From assembly GCA_903823665.1 (NCBI GenBank), contig CAIJTR010000038.1:1-57858 (forward strand): 57,858 nt of DNA. The letters are read 5' to 3'. This stretch comes from an uncultured Rhodospirillales bacterium. GTDB taxonomy: Bacteria; Pseudomonadota; Alphaproteobacteria; Acetobacterales; Acetobacteraceae. The notes under the pieces were generated by a model. That model worked only from the letters and a program-made list of their open reading frames with translations. It made no database searches and had not been told where the DNA came from. A program made the position numbers and the translations under genes. Position 1 is the stretch's first letter. Every line of letters begins with the position of its first letter. Shown here piece after piece: positions 8,302 through 17,249 of this stretch.

Positions 8302-9762
8302 TTACATCCCAAGCAAATGCGGCAAGAACGTCGAAAGCCCCGGCCAGTACGTCACCACCATCAGGAATGCCAGCATCGTCAGCAACCACGGCATTACCGC
8401 AATCGTCAGCTCACTAATGCCCATCTTGGCAATCCCCGAGGCCACATAAAGGTTCAGCCCCACCGGCGGATGGCACAGCCCGATCTCCATATTCACTGAC
8501 ATCATAATGCCGAAATGCACTGGATTGACGCCCAACCGCGCCGCCACCGGGAACAAGATCGGCGCAAAGATCAGCACGATCGCCGACGGGTCCATCACAT
8601 TGCCCGCCGCCAGCAAAATCAGGTTGCACATCAGCAGGAAGCTCACAATGCCAAAGCCCTGCGAGCTCATCCACTCCGCCATCCCCTGCGGAATATGCTC
8701 CGACACCATCAGGAACGAGAACAGCACCGCGTTCGTCACGATATACAAAATCATCGACGACATCGCAGCCGAACGCAGCAGCACCGCCGGCACGTCCCGC
8801 AGTTTCAAATCCTTGTAGACGAAAACGGCAACAATGAACGCATACACCGCCGCCATCGCCGCCGCCTCAGTCGGCGTGAACAGCCCGGCATAAATGCCAC
8901 CGATCACGATGACAATCAGGAACAGGCCCCAAAAGCTGTCAAAGAACGCGCGGCCGCGCTCACCCCAACTTGCACGCGGCAGCCGCGGCAGATCGTTTTT
9001 GCGGGCCTGATAATACGTCATCGCACCCAGCAGGATCGCCAAACAAATGCCCGGCACAATACCCGCGATGAACAACTCGCCGATCGAGGCCGAGTTCACA
9101 TGCCGCCCATCCGGCCCGACAACCGACATACCGCTGGTCGCCACCGCATAGATCACAAGATTGATCGAAGGCGGGAACAGAATGCCGAGTGCGCCGGAGG
9201 TCGCGATCACGCCCGCGCCAAACCGCTTCGGATAGCCCTGGGCCACCATCGCCGGCAGCAAAATCGAGCCAATGGCCACAACGGTCGCCACAGACGATCC
9301 AGAAATCGCCGCGAACAATGCACAGGATACCACACCCGCCAGCCCCAGCCCGCCATACCAATGGCCGATCAGCGTGGTGGCGAAATGGATCATCCGCTTG
9401 GCCACACCGCCCTGGGTCAGGAAATTGCCCGCCAGAATGAAGAACGGGATCGACATGATCTCGAACTTCTCAATGCCGGTGAACAACTTCAGCGACACCG
9501 CCACAATCGGCACGTCCGTCATGGTGAACATGAACGTCAGCACCGAAAGGCCGAGTGCGATCGAAATCGGCATACCCGTGATGAACAGCGAGATCAGCAG
9601 CCCCGCAATCACCAGCCCGCGCGCGCCCTGCGGCACCTCGATCAGGCCGAATTTCGACATGAAGCAGATCGCCAGCAGCAGCAGCGGGGCAATGATCATC
9701 AATGTCGCCGACAAACCACCCTTGTTCGGCGGAATCGGCGCTTCGAGGGCAGTGCTGCTCAT
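8302..9762 (-). CDS. dctM: TRAP transporter large permease subunit (DctM family)
   Basis: A 486-residue membrane protein with about twelve hydrophobic segments. It is the ion-coupled channel subunit of a tripartite TRAP importer. The DctM landmarks are present: FFILAGNFLTQGGVAKRMI, CALFAAISGSSVATVVAIGS, SGALGILFPPSINLVIYAV and LFTPTEAAAMAAVYAFIV. Near the end is GLCHPPVGLNLYVAS. It is longer than the usual 425 residues because of an N-terminal extension with an extra hydrophobic segment (residues about 18-60). It overlaps dctQ by four bases (ATGA), and its stop lies just before the prpF-like start. Confidence 0.93.
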   Translation of the reverse strand: MSSTALEAPIPPNKGGLSATLMIIAPLLLLAICFMSKFGLIEVPQGARGLVIAGLLISLFITGMPISIALGLSVLTFMFTMTDVPIVAVSLKLFTGIEKFEIMSIPFFILAGNFLTQGGVAKRMIHFATTLIGHWYGGLGLAGVVSCALFAAISGSSVATVVAIGSILLPAMVAQGYPKRFGAGVIATSGALGILFPPSINLVIYAVATSGMSVVGPDGRHVNSASIGELFIAGIVPGICLAILLGAMTYYQARKNDLPRLPRASWGERGRAFFDSFWGLFLIVIVIGGIYAGLFTPTEAAAMAAVYAFIVAVFVYKDLKLRDVPAVLLRSAAMSSMILYIVTNAVLFSFLMVSEHIPQGMAEWMSSQGFGIVSFLLMCNLILLAAGNVMDPSAIVLIFAPILFPVAARLGVNPVHFGIMMSVNMEIGLCHPPVGLNLYVASGIAKMGISELTIAVMPWLLTMLAFLMVVTYWPGLSTFLPHLLGM

Positions 9763-10346
9763 GCCTTCATTCCCTGGCTCTCGGCACCATGCGGGTGGAG
9801 GTTCAAATCCTCGGTCTCAATCCCACCTACCGAATGCGTGTTGTGTGGCACCTCACCGGTCCGCGCGAACACCCAGGCCACCTGCAAAAAGCGAAAACAC
9901 ATCAAGCCGGAGCCAAGCGGGATCGCCAGATACACAATCCATTTCGGCGCTTCGAGATCGTTCGAACGGCTGTCCGTGTCCGACAGATCCCACACGAACG
10001 AGGCCCCGAGCACGGCAATCGTGCCAGTGAACAATGCACCGGCCAGTAGACCGAACAAGATCACCTTGTAGCGATGATTGATGCCCAGCCGGTTGACCAG
10101 CACGTCCACGCCCACATGCACGCCCTGCCGAACGCCGTAGGCCGCACCAAATTTCGCCATCCACACGAACATGTAGATGCACAGCTCCTGCGCCCAGGTC
10201 ATGTCGATGTCGTGCAGATACGGGAACAGGAACGGCACCGTGCTGCCATAGCGATGCAGCACGGCGACGAAAATCAAAAGCGTCGCCCCACCGATCAAGC
10301 CAGAAATAATGATCTCTTCGAGCCGGTCAAGAATCTTCAAAAACAT
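9759..10346 (-). CDS. dctQ: TRAP transporter small permease subunit (DctQ family)
   Basis: The small membrane subunit of the TRAP importer, 195 residues from the chosen ATG. Four hydrophobic segments are visible, with the family-typical WAQELCIYMFVWMAKFGAAY followed by RQGVHVGVDVLV. I chose the ATG at 10344-10346 (MFLKILDRLEE) because a GAGG ribosome-binding site lies nine bases upstream. A longer frame extends to 10424 but adds a polar, unlikely N-terminus overlapping dctP. It is translationally coupled to dctM by a four-base overlap. The C-terminal tail of about 35 residues is polar and unusually long. Confidence 0.88.
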   Translation of the reverse strand: MFLKILDRLEEIIISGLIGGATLLIFVAVLHRYGSTVPFLFPYLHDIDMTWAQELCIYMFVWMAKFGAAYGVRQGVHVGVDVLVNRLGINHRYKVILFGLLAGALFTGTIAVLGASFVWDLSDTDSRSNDLEAPKWIVYLAIPLGSGLMCFRFLQVAWVFARTGEVPHNTHSVGGIETEDLNLHPHGAESQGMKA

Positions 10347-10383
10347 CTTAACGATCCTCACCCGGCCCGAAGCATAGGCGGTT

Positions 10384-11397
10384 TCAGTTAACCGGAGTCT
10401 GGCCGGTGGCTTTGAGCGCCTCATCGATCATCGGCTTGCCTATGCGCTTCTCAGCGGTTTTGTAAACCGGAGCCATCGCAGCGCGCCAAACCTTCATCTC
10501 ATCATCCGTTGGCTTATGAATGGCGGTCTTGCCGGTGGCACGGATCTGCGCCAACGCGTCGACGTTGTCCTTCACGGCAATGGAGTTGTTGTAGGCAGTG
10601 GCTTCATCCATCGCCTTCGTCAACTGCTCACGGATATCCGCCGGCAGGCCGTCCCAAAACTTCTTGTTCACAATCACCGCATATTGCAGATGCACATGAT
10701 AAAGCTCGGTCACGTTGGTCTGCACGTCATTCAGCTTCTGCGTGGTGTAGTTGGAAGCGGTGTTCTGCGCACCGTCCACAACGCCGCTCTGCAGCGCCTG
10801 ATACAGCTCCGAGAACGCCATAATCTGCGGGTTCGCACCCATGCCGCGCAACGTCTCGTCATCCACCTTGGAGCCGGAGATGCGAATCTTTAGCCCCTTC
10901 AAATCATCCGGCTTGATCAGCGGCTTGTTGGCCGAAATCACGTAGAACCCATTGTCCCAGTAACCAAGTCCGGTGATGCCCTTGGTTTGCAGACGCTTGA
11001 ACAGCCCCTGGCCGAGCGGGCCGGTGACGGCGCTGTCATAGATGGCCTGGCTCGGGAACAGGAACGGCAGGTCGAGAACCTCGAATTCCTTCACGCCCAG
11101 CGGCGCGAACTTGGCGGTCGAAGGTGCCAGCATCTGAACCGCACCAAGCTGCAGCGCCTCCATCGCCTCACCGTCTTTATACAGCGTGGAGTTCGGGTAG
11201 ACTTCAATCTTGACTTTGCCAGCCGTGTATTTCTCGGCAAGTTCCTTAAATTTCAGTGCGGCCTTACCCTTCGGGGCGGCATCCGTCACCACGTGGCTGA
11301 ACTTGATCACGATCGGCTGCTGCGCCAGCGCCTGACCAGCCATCGCAAGGCTGGCAACGACAATGCCCACACCCAATGCCAGATTGAACCGCTTCAT
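10384..11397 (-). CDS. dctP: TRAP transporter substrate-binding protein (DctP family)
   Basis: A 337-residue periplasmic solute receptor. The start at 11397 is preceded by GGGGG with six bases spacing, and gives a classic Sec signal (MKRFNLALGVGIVVASLAMA, cleavage after QALA). The mature part shows the DctP pattern: IKFSHVVTDAAPKGKAALKF, EALQLGAVQML, then YWDNGFYVISANKPL. The dicarboxylate-contacting region is LKGLKIRISGSKVDDETLRG, where the Arg usually pairs with the substrate carboxylate, followed by FSELYQALQSGVVDGAQN. This fits a carboxylic-acid ligand, consistent with the neighbouring tcuAB. Confidence 0.92.
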   Translation of the reverse strand: MKRFNLALGVGIVVASLAMAGQALAQQPIVIKFSHVVTDAAPKGKAALKFKELAEKYTAGKVKIEVYPNSTLYKDGEAMEALQLGAVQMLAPSTAKFAPLGVKEFEVLDLPFLFPSQAIYDSAVTGPLGQGLFKRLQTKGITGLGYWDNGFYVISANKPLIKPDDLKGLKIRISGSKVDDETLRGMGANPQIMAFSELYQALQSGVVDGAQNTASNYTTQKLNDVQTNVTELYHVHLQYAVIVNKKFWDGLPADIREQLTKAMDEATAYNNSIAVKDNVDALAQIRATGKTAIHKPTDDEMKVWRAAMAPVYKTAEKRIGKPMIDEALKATGQTPVN

Positions 11398-11505
11398 AAG
11401 CATCCCCCGAATCCGAATTTTTGTTGGGCCGAGCATAGCGCCGGCTGGTCGCGCAAACTGCACGAATTTACACGGTATTCAAGCCCGGCCTAGGTCTTTC
11501 GGGGT

Positions 11506-12618
11506 CTAACCGGCCACAATTGTATTCTTTTGCCGTTCCACGGCCGCCTTCAACAATGCTGCACCGCGGTAAATTCCGTGCACGAACTTGCCGTATGGCA
11601 TCGTTACAAAGAACGCGAGAATAAAGCCCAAATGCAAGCACAATAGCACGCCCATCGCCCCGGTGCCGCGCAGCATTAACAACAGCAACCCGGATGCCGC
11701 CGCCATCGCAAGCAACCCCAGCAACGCGTAATCCGCCCCCAGCATCCGCCGCGCCACCGGCACAGGGTCCGTCGTCATCTTCACCCACACCAGCCCACCG
11801 CAGCCCGCCACCATGCCAATCCCGCCCAGGGTTCCCAGCACAACCGGCAGGCTGTACCAGGAATACGGTGCTTCCCAGCCGAGGAAATGGTCCATCAACG
11901 TCGCCACCGACGTCGAGGCAAAGCACAGCAAAAACCCATACATCAGCGCATGGTGAAAATGCCGCCGCGCCAGTGAAAAGCTGGCATCCGCATCGTTGCA
12001 GCCCTCCCCGGCCCCGCCAAGATAGCGCAACGTCGCCACATCATGCGCGGCACGCTCGATCGCCGCCCAGTTGATAGGCCCTGAAAGCGAAGTCTGCGTG
12101 TCCACCCAGAAGTTCCTGGCCCCCATCGCCAGCGCCAAAATCGAGAAGATCAGCGTGGCCCCCGCCACCGACGACATTACGCCCCACGGAATAATCCGGT
12201 AGAACGCGCCCGGCCCAGTCTGCGGGCCGAACATCACTGAGCCTGACTGGATCAGCATCGTCAGGAACAGGACCAACGCTATCGAACCCGCCGTGATGGC
12301 GGACACCAGCACGCCGTTCTTACGGTAGGCGTCGGCAAACGGCTTCGGCCACGCATATTCGGCGTAACTCTCCAGCCGGATTTCCGCGAACGTCTTCGGC
12401 AGATTGATGCCAAACGCGTGCGGCGGCGAGAACTGGCAGGCGTGATAGCAGCCGTTGCAGTTGTGGCAGAGATTGGCGAGGTAGCTCATATCCGTGACCG
12501 TGAAGTCGCGCTGCAACTCCATCGCCGGGAATACCGCGCAATAGCCCTCGCAGTATCGGCAGGCATTGCAGATCGCAATCGCCCGCTGCGCCTCTAATGT
12601 CGCCTCAGTTGCGAGCAT
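11506..12618 (-). CDS. tcuB: Tricarballylate utilization protein TcuB (Fe-S/heme electron transfer)
   Basis: A 370-residue membrane protein that in Salmonella passes electrons from the reduced FAD of TcuA to the quinone pool. The N-terminus carries two cysteine clusters, CNACRYCEGYC and CHNCNGCYHAC, expected to hold iron-sulfur centres. The rest has about six hydrophobic segments with histidines suited to heme b ligation (for example ARRHFHHALMYGFLLCFAST). The start at 12618 (MLATEATLEAQ) overlaps the tcuA stop by 14 bases. A longer frame to 12651 lies fully inside tcuA and looks spurious. Close in length to the Salmonella protein. A CobZ C-terminal-like relationship is also possible. Confidence 0.88.
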   Translation of the reverse strand: MLATEATLEAQRAIAICNACRYCEGYCAVFPAMELQRDFTVTDMSYLANLCHNCNGCYHACQFSPPHAFGINLPKTFAEIRLESYAEYAWPKPFADAYRKNGVLVSAITAGSIALVLFLTMLIQSGSVMFGPQTGPGAFYRIIPWGVMSSVAGATLIFSILALAMGARNFWVDTQTSLSGPINWAAIERAAHDVATLRYLGGAGEGCNDADASFSLARRHFHHALMYGFLLCFASTSVATLMDHFLGWEAPYSWYSLPVVLGTLGGIGMVAGCGGLVWVKMTTDPVPVARRMLGADYALLGLLAMAAASGLLLLMLRGTGAMGVLLCLHLGFILAFFVTMPYGKFVHGIYRGAALLKAAVERQKNTIVAG

Positions 12619-14002
12619 GTTTTGCGGCCTCCTCACCGGCAATGCGCCCAAACACCGTGCCGATGGTCATACCGAACCCAGCCAGATAACCCTTGCCCAA
12701 AATACTGCCCGCCATGATCTCACCGGATGCGAACAAATTCGCCGTCGGCTTGCCATCGGACATAATCACCCGCGCCTTCTCGTCCACCTTCACACCCAAA
12801 TAGGTGAACGTGATGCCGGGGCGATGCGGATAACAAATATAAGGTGGCGTATCGATCCGTCGCGCCCAATGCGTCTTCGCAGGCTCCAGCCCCTCGGTCC
12901 GGCAATCATCCAGAATCTGCGGATTGAAATTGCCGGGCTGCACCGCGGCGTTGTAATCGCTCACCGTCTTCTCAAGCGCATCCGCATCCAGCCCGATCAG
13001 ACCGGCCAACTCCCGAATAGAATTGGCGCGAATGGCCGGAAACACCGACGGCATAAACAACGTGGCCGATTTCGCATCGATGATCGACCACGCAATCTGC
13101 CCCTCCTGCTGCGCCACCAAACGCCCCCAGATGGCATAGCGCTTCGGCCACACATCCTCACCCTCGTCATAAAATCGGCGTGCGTTCCGATCGACCACGA
13201 TGCTGAACGGAATGCAGTCCAACCGCGTCACAATCCCACCATCGAACTGCGGTGCCCGCGCATCGATCGCCACCGCATGAAACTGCGTCGGATCACCAAT
13301 CTGCTGCACGCCCTGGCCCAGCAAGTTCTTCAGCATCCGCCCCTTCGCATACGGCGTGCCGCGAATGAGGAAATTGTCGGCAGCCTCGCCCCAGTATTCG
13401 CGCAGCCACTCAATATTGCCCTGAAACCCGCCAGACGAGACAACATAGGTCTTGGCCCGCACAGTGTGCGGAAAGCCCTTGCTGGTGATGGCAATGCTTT
13501 TGGCAAACCCGTCATCAAGGTCCATCGACAGCACTTCGCTGTCATAGACAATGTCGATCCCCAGCCGCTCGGCGGTGTCGTAATAGGCATTCACCAGCGC
13601 CTTGCCGCCGCCCAAGAAGAAGGCATTGGTGCGCGACAAATTCAGCGTCCCCGTCAGCGACGGCTGAAACCGCACGCCGCAATCCTGCATCCACGGCATG
13701 ACCCGCGACGACGCCCGGATGGTCATGCGCGCCAGCTTCTCGTCGGTGTTCCCGCCGGTCACGCGCAGCAGATCGTCCCAGTATTCATCTTCGAGGTAGC
13801 TGTCGGTCAGAACCGAAGTCGGCCCCTCATGCATCGCCCGCAGATTGCGCGTATGGCGCGAATTGCCGCCGCGAAATGCCTTCGGCGCATGCTCAATCAC
13901 AATCACCGAGCAGCCATTCTGCTTGGCCATGATGGCAGCGCACAAAGCAGCATTGCCGCCACCGACCACCGCCACGTCATAAATTCGGTCGAAATCCGCC
14001 AT
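12605..14002 (-). CDS. tcuA: FAD-dependent tricarballylate dehydrogenase TcuA
   Basis: A 465-residue flavoprotein of the fumarate-reductase/succinate-dehydrogenase fold. In Salmonella it oxidises tricarballylate to cis-aconitate. The N-terminal dinucleotide-binding loop VAVVGGGNAALCAAIMAK is intact. Later landmarks are RGGNSRHTRNLRAMHEG, GGGKALVNAYYDTAERLGI, YVVSSGGFQGN and the C-terminal flavin block GKGYLAGFGMTIGTVFGRIA. Length agrees with the known enzyme (467). I used the ATG at 14000-14002 (MADFDRIYD); an ATG 18 bases upstream is possible. It is the first gene of the operon with tcuB, TRAP genes and a prpF-like gene. No tcuR-like regulator is next to it. Confidence 0.88.
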   Translation of the reverse strand: MADFDRIYDVAVVGGGNAALCAAIMAKQNGCSVIVIEHAPKAFRGGNSRHTRNLRAMHEGPTSVLTDSYLEDEYWDDLLRVTGGNTDEKLARMTIRASSRVMPWMQDCGVRFQPSLTGTLNLSRTNAFFLGGGKALVNAYYDTAERLGIDIVYDSEVLSMDLDDGFAKSIAITSKGFPHTVRAKTYVVSSGGFQGNIEWLREYWGEAADNFLIRGTPYAKGRMLKNLLGQGVQQIGDPTQFHAVAIDARAPQFDGGIVTRLDCIPFSIVVDRNARRFYDEGEDVWPKRYAIWGRLVAQQEGQIAWSIIDAKSATLFMPSVFPAIRANSIRELAGLIGLDADALEKTVSDYNAAVQPGNFNPQILDDCRTEGLEPAKTHWARRIDTPPYICYPHRPGITFTYLGVKVDEKARVIMSDGKPTANLFASGEIMAGSILGKGYLAGFGMTIGTVFGRIAGEEAAKHARN

Positions 14003-14083
14003 CCCAGCCCCACTCATCAAGGGCTGAGAGAAATCACGCCGCTCTCATCCGCACAATGGCCAGATGCGGTTCGTTGCGCGAAA

Positions 14084-14242
14084 TCAGACGAGGAAAATCC
14101 ACATCAGCAAAACCAGCACCACCAGTGCGATCACGGCATACTTCGTGCCGCTGGTGAAGTTCGACCAGAACGCCATCCGGTCGGCATGAAATGCCTCGAC
14201 GGTCAGTGGTTCGTGCTGGGGGGAGTTCGGGGTCTCGGCCAT
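14084..14242 (-). CDS. aa3-type cytochrome c oxidase subunit IV (small membrane protein)
   Basis: A 52-residue frame too short for most gene finders. It starts at ATG 14240-14242 and ends with TGA at 14084-14086. The polar N-terminus contains LTVEAFHADRMAFWSNF, followed by a single C-terminal membrane helix (YAVIALVVLVLLMWIFLV). This matches the layout of the alphaproteobacterial aa3 oxidase subunit IV family (COX4_pro_2), where a short His/Trp-containing segment precedes one helix. It stands alone between tcuA and purN, away from the main oxidase genes, as is common for this subunit. The family call is from memory of the pattern. Confidence 0.72.
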   Translation of the reverse strand: MAETPNSPQHEPLTVEAFHADRMAFWSNFTSGTKYAVIALVVLVLLMWIFLV

Positions 14243-14308
14243 GGTTCGTGTCCGTTGCAACTGAATATCCCGGCGTTCTAGCCCAGCCGCGCAGAACGCG
14301 AAACCATT

Positions 14309-14932
14309 TTACGAGATTGGATTGCGCAATGCAGCATCAGCCGAAGCCCCAACGCCCACCGATTGCCGGGCAAACGCCGCCAGCGCCTGCGGATAGAGAA
14401 TATGCTCCTGCGCCAGCACCCGTGCCGCCAGCGCATCTTCGCCGTCACTTTCCAGCACCGGCACGGCGGCCTGCGCCAGAATCGGGCCTTCATCCATAAT
14501 TTCCGTCACCAGATGCACGGTGCAGCCATGCAGCTTCACCCCCGCCGCGATGGCCCGCGCATGCGTGTCCAATCCCGGGAAACTCGGCAGCAGGCTCGGG
14601 TGAATGTTGAGCATCCGCCCGGCATAACGCCCCACCAGCAGCGGCGTTAGCAGCCGCATATATCCCGCAAGGCACACAATCTCCACGCCCGCCGCATCCA
14701 GCCGGTGCGCCAGCGCCATCTCATGCGCCGCCCGGTTCTTCTTATAGGCGCGATGATCCACCGCGTCGGTCGCAATCCCCGCCTCCGCCGCCAGCGCCAG
14801 CCCGCCCGCCTCAGGGTCATTGGACAGCACAATGGCGATCTCAGCCGGATAATTCGCGGCCTTTGACGACGCAATCAGCGCTGCCATGTTCGAACCACGG
14901 CCGCTGATCAAAATCCCAACCCGAGGCTTCAT
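14309..14932 (-). CDS. purN: Phosphoribosylglycinamide formyltransferase
   Basis: A 207-residue purine-synthesis enzyme that formylates GAR with 10-formyl-tetrahydrofolate. The phosphate-binding start [16 protein letters not shown] is intact. The catalytic block [20 protein letters not shown] carries the active Asn and His. [20 protein letters not shown] carries the active Asp. Length is normal. The start overlaps the purM stop by four bases, so the two are translationally coupled, the usual purMN arrangement. Confidence 0.95.
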   Translation of the reverse strand: MKPRVGILISGRGSNMAALIASSKAANYPAEIAIVLSNDPEAGGLALAAEAGIATDAVDHRAYKKNRAAHEMALAHRLDAAGVEIVCLAGYMRLLTPLLVGRYAGRMLNIHPSLLPSFPGLDTHARAIAAGVKLHGCTVHLVTEIMDEGPILAQAAVPVLESDGEDALAARVLAQEHILYPQALAAFARQSVGVGASADAALRNPIS

Positions 14933-15984
14933 GCGCCCCAGCCGCTGGGCAGATCGATGCGAACTTCCGCCTCGCCCTCACACGCCTCCAAATAGCCAAG
15001 CCGATAAACAACCTCTCCAGCCTCCGTCAGCAGCTTCGTCGCCGCCTCAACCTCAGCCTCGCGCACCACCAGCGCCATGCCGATGCCGCAGTTGAACACC
15101 CGCAGCATCTCATCGGTCACCACACCACCGGTGCGCGCCAGCCAGGCGAACACCGGCGGCAGCGACCACCCGGAGCCGTCGATCACCGCGCGGAACCCCT
15201 CCGGCAGCACACGCGGCAGGTTGCCCGGCAGCCCGCCGCCTGTGATATGCGCCGCCGCCAGCAGCATACCAGCCCGGTGCAGCGCCAACAGCGACTTCAC
15301 GTAGATTTTGGTGGGCGTCATCAGCGCCTCCGCCAGCGTCGATCCCGCCGCAAACGGTGCCGGATCACCCCAGCCGACATTGCCCGAAGCCACAATCCGC
15401 CGCACCAGCGAGAACCCGTTGGAATGCACGCCCGAACTCGCCAGCCCCAGCACCACATCGCCGGCCTGCACAGGCTTGGGCAGCAAATCTGCCCGCTCGG
15501 CAGCCCCCACCGAGAAGCCGGCAAGATCATAATCGCCCGCGCCATACATGCCCGGCATTTCCGCCGTCTCACCGCCCACCAGCGCACAGCCGGCAATCTC
15601 ACACCCGCGCGCAATTCCCGCGATCACCCGCGCCGCCTCAGCCACGGCGAGCTTGCCGGTTGCGAAATAGTCGAGGAAAAACAGCGGCTCAGCACCCTGC
15701 ACCACCAGATCATTGACGCACATCGCCACCAGATCGATGCCCACGCTGTCATGCATGCCGGTGTCGATGGCCACCCGCAGCTTCGTCCCCACGCCATCCG
15801 TGGAGGAAACCAACACGGGATCGACAAACCCCGCCGCCTTCAGGTCGAAAAGCGCACCGAACCCGCCAATGCCGCCCATCACGCCTGTGCGGCTGGTCGC
15901 CTTCGCCAGCGGCTTAATGTGGTCCACCAGCGCATCGCCCGCGTCGATATCCACGCCGGCGTCACGATAGGTCATGCTGGGCAT
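14929..15984 (-). CDS. purM: Phosphoribosylformylglycinamidine cyclo-ligase
   Basis: A 351-residue AIR synthetase, which closes the imidazole ring of AIR using ATP. Signature stretches include [29 protein letters not shown] and [20 protein letters not shown]. Further on are [20 protein letters not shown] and the C-terminal [16 protein letters not shown]. Length is normal. A GGA ribosome-binding site precedes the chosen ATG; an ATG nine bases downstream is an alternative. It is the first gene of the purMN pair and is divergent from the perM-like gene, with 116 bases between. Confidence 0.95.
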   Translation of the reverse strand: MPSMTYRDAGVDIDAGDALVDHIKPLAKATSRTGVMGGIGGFGALFDLKAAGFVDPVLVSSTDGVGTKLRVAIDTGMHDSVGIDLVAMCVNDLVVQGAEPLFFLDYFATGKLAVAEAARVIAGIARGCEIAGCALVGGETAEMPGMYGAGDYDLAGFSVGAAERADLLPKPVQAGDVVLGLASSGVHSNGFSLVRRIVASGNVGWGDPAPFAAGSTLAEALMTPTKIYVKSLLALHRAGMLLAAAHITGGGLPGNLPRVLPEGFRAVIDGSGWSLPPVFAWLARTGGVVTDEMLRVFNCGIGMALVVREAEVEAATKLLTEAGEVVYRLGYLEACEGEAEVRIDLPSGWGA

Positions 15985-16100
15985 GGCGATTTCCGTCTAT
16001 ACTGGCACCATGATGATCGGAATGGCGCGAGGCTGAAGATGGCGGCAAACAACCATAGCGGCAGGCGATCTGCAAACCGCACAAGCACGGTGTGTGAAGC

Positions 16101-17249
16101 ATGAGTGCGATGCCACCTCCACAGGATGTCTCCGCCGTCTCGGACCAAAGCGCCGCTACGCGCGGCCAGCGCATCGCCTTGCTGGCCGGGTTGGTCGTCG
16201 CCCTGGGCGTCATGCTGCAACTATTCGCCTCCGTGCTACTGCCTTTCGTGGTCGCCGCCGGCATCGCCTATTTCCTGGACCCACTGACGACCAGACTCTC
16301 CAAAATCGGCCTGCCGCGCTCCTATGCCGCCATGCTGATGGTGCTGGCCTTGCTTGCCGTGGTGCTGATCTTCGCTCTGCTGCTTTACCCATTGATCCTA
16401 GCGCAGATCAGCATCCTGTTCGGCCGCGTTCCGGAATACACCACCGAACTGCGCGCCTTTGCCGCCGATCAGATCGCCAAGCTGCAAGACAAGCTGGGGC
16501 CAGATGTCATCGACGAAAAACTGCGTGATCTCGTGGGCGGCCAGGCCGGCTCCATCGTCTCCTTCGTGGCACAGGCCCTGCGCGGTGTTATCGGCGGCGG
16601 CTTTGCCCTGTTCAACGTGCTCACCCTGGTGATTGTCACGCCCGTCGTCGCCTTTTATCTGCTGCGCGACTGGCCCAGCGTGGTCGCCCGCATCGGAGGC
16701 TGGCTGCCCCGCCGGTATTCCGGCATTCTGCGTGCCCAGGCGCACGAGGTGGACCGCATCCTCTCGGCTTGGCTGCGTGGGCAGATGATGTGCTGCGTGG
16801 CGCTGGCGCTTTATTATTCGACCGCCCTCTCTGTGGTCGGTCTCGACCTCGGCCTTATCGTCGGCCTCACCGCTGGCCTGCTGTCCTTCATCCCCTATGT
16901 CGGCAGCATCACCGGCCTCATTGCGGCCGTGGGCCTCGCATTTGCGCAATTCCCGACATGGACGGGCGTGATCGAGGTGGGCGTGGTGTTCATCGTCGGC
17001 CAAATTCTGGAAGGCTACGTCATCTACCCGCGCTTTCTGGGGGACCGCGTCGAATTGCACGCCGTCTGGGTGATTTTTGCCCTGTTCGCCGGTGGTGCCG
17101 CATTCGGCTTTGTCGGCGTGCTGCTCGCCGTGCCCGTCACCGCCATCATCGGCGTGCTCTGCCGCTTCTGGCTGCGTCGCTACCTCGACAGCCCGCTTTA
17201 TCTCGACCCGCCCACACCGGACGCAACCCTGCTGGACTACGAAGCGTGA
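16101..17249 (+). CDS. AI-2E/PerM-family membrane transporter
   Basis: A 382-residue membrane protein with about eight hydrophobic segments. Family landmarks are FVVAAGIAYFLDPLTTRLSK near the start, a long soluble mid-section (residues about 105-150), and VTPVVAFYLLRDWPSVVARI. The C-terminal core includes LIVGLTAGLLSFIPYVGSIT and GQILEGYVIYPRFLGDRVEL. Members export varied small solutes or act as ion antiporters, so the substrate cannot be inferred. Its stop overlaps the GTG start of hdaA (GTGA). In many alphaproteobacteria this gene precedes hdaA and ppk, as here. Confidence 0.9.
   Translation: MSAMPPPQDVSAVSDQSAATRGQRIALLAGLVVALGVMLQLFASVLLPFVVAAGIAYFLDPLTTRLSKIGLPRSYAAMLMVLALLAVVLIFALLLYPLILAQISILFGRVPEYTTELRAFAADQIAKLQDKLGPDVIDEKLRDLVGGQAGSIVSFVAQALRGVIGGGFALFNVLTLVIVTPVVAFYLLRDWPSVVARIGGWLPRRYSGILRAQAHEVDRILSAWLRGQMMCCVALALYYSTALSVVGLDLGLIVGLTAGLLSFIPYVGSITGLIAAVGLAFAQFPTWTGVIEVGVVFIVGQILEGYVIYPRFLGDRVELHAVWVIFALFAGGAAFGFVGVLLAVPVTAIIGVLCRFWLRRYLDSPLYLDPPTPDATLLDYEA

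Noticed and set aside
8515-10071. Long plus-strand open frame (518 codons) opposite dctM and dctQ
   Set aside because: Its translation is dominated by Arg, His and Gln with no recognisable motif, and it mirrors the well-supported TRAP genes. GC-rich codon use creates such antisense frames.
12566-14281. Plus-strand open frame of 571 codons opposite tcuA
   Set aside because: Low-complexity Arg/His/Pro-rich product, while the opposite strand encodes an intact flavoprotein with all motifs.
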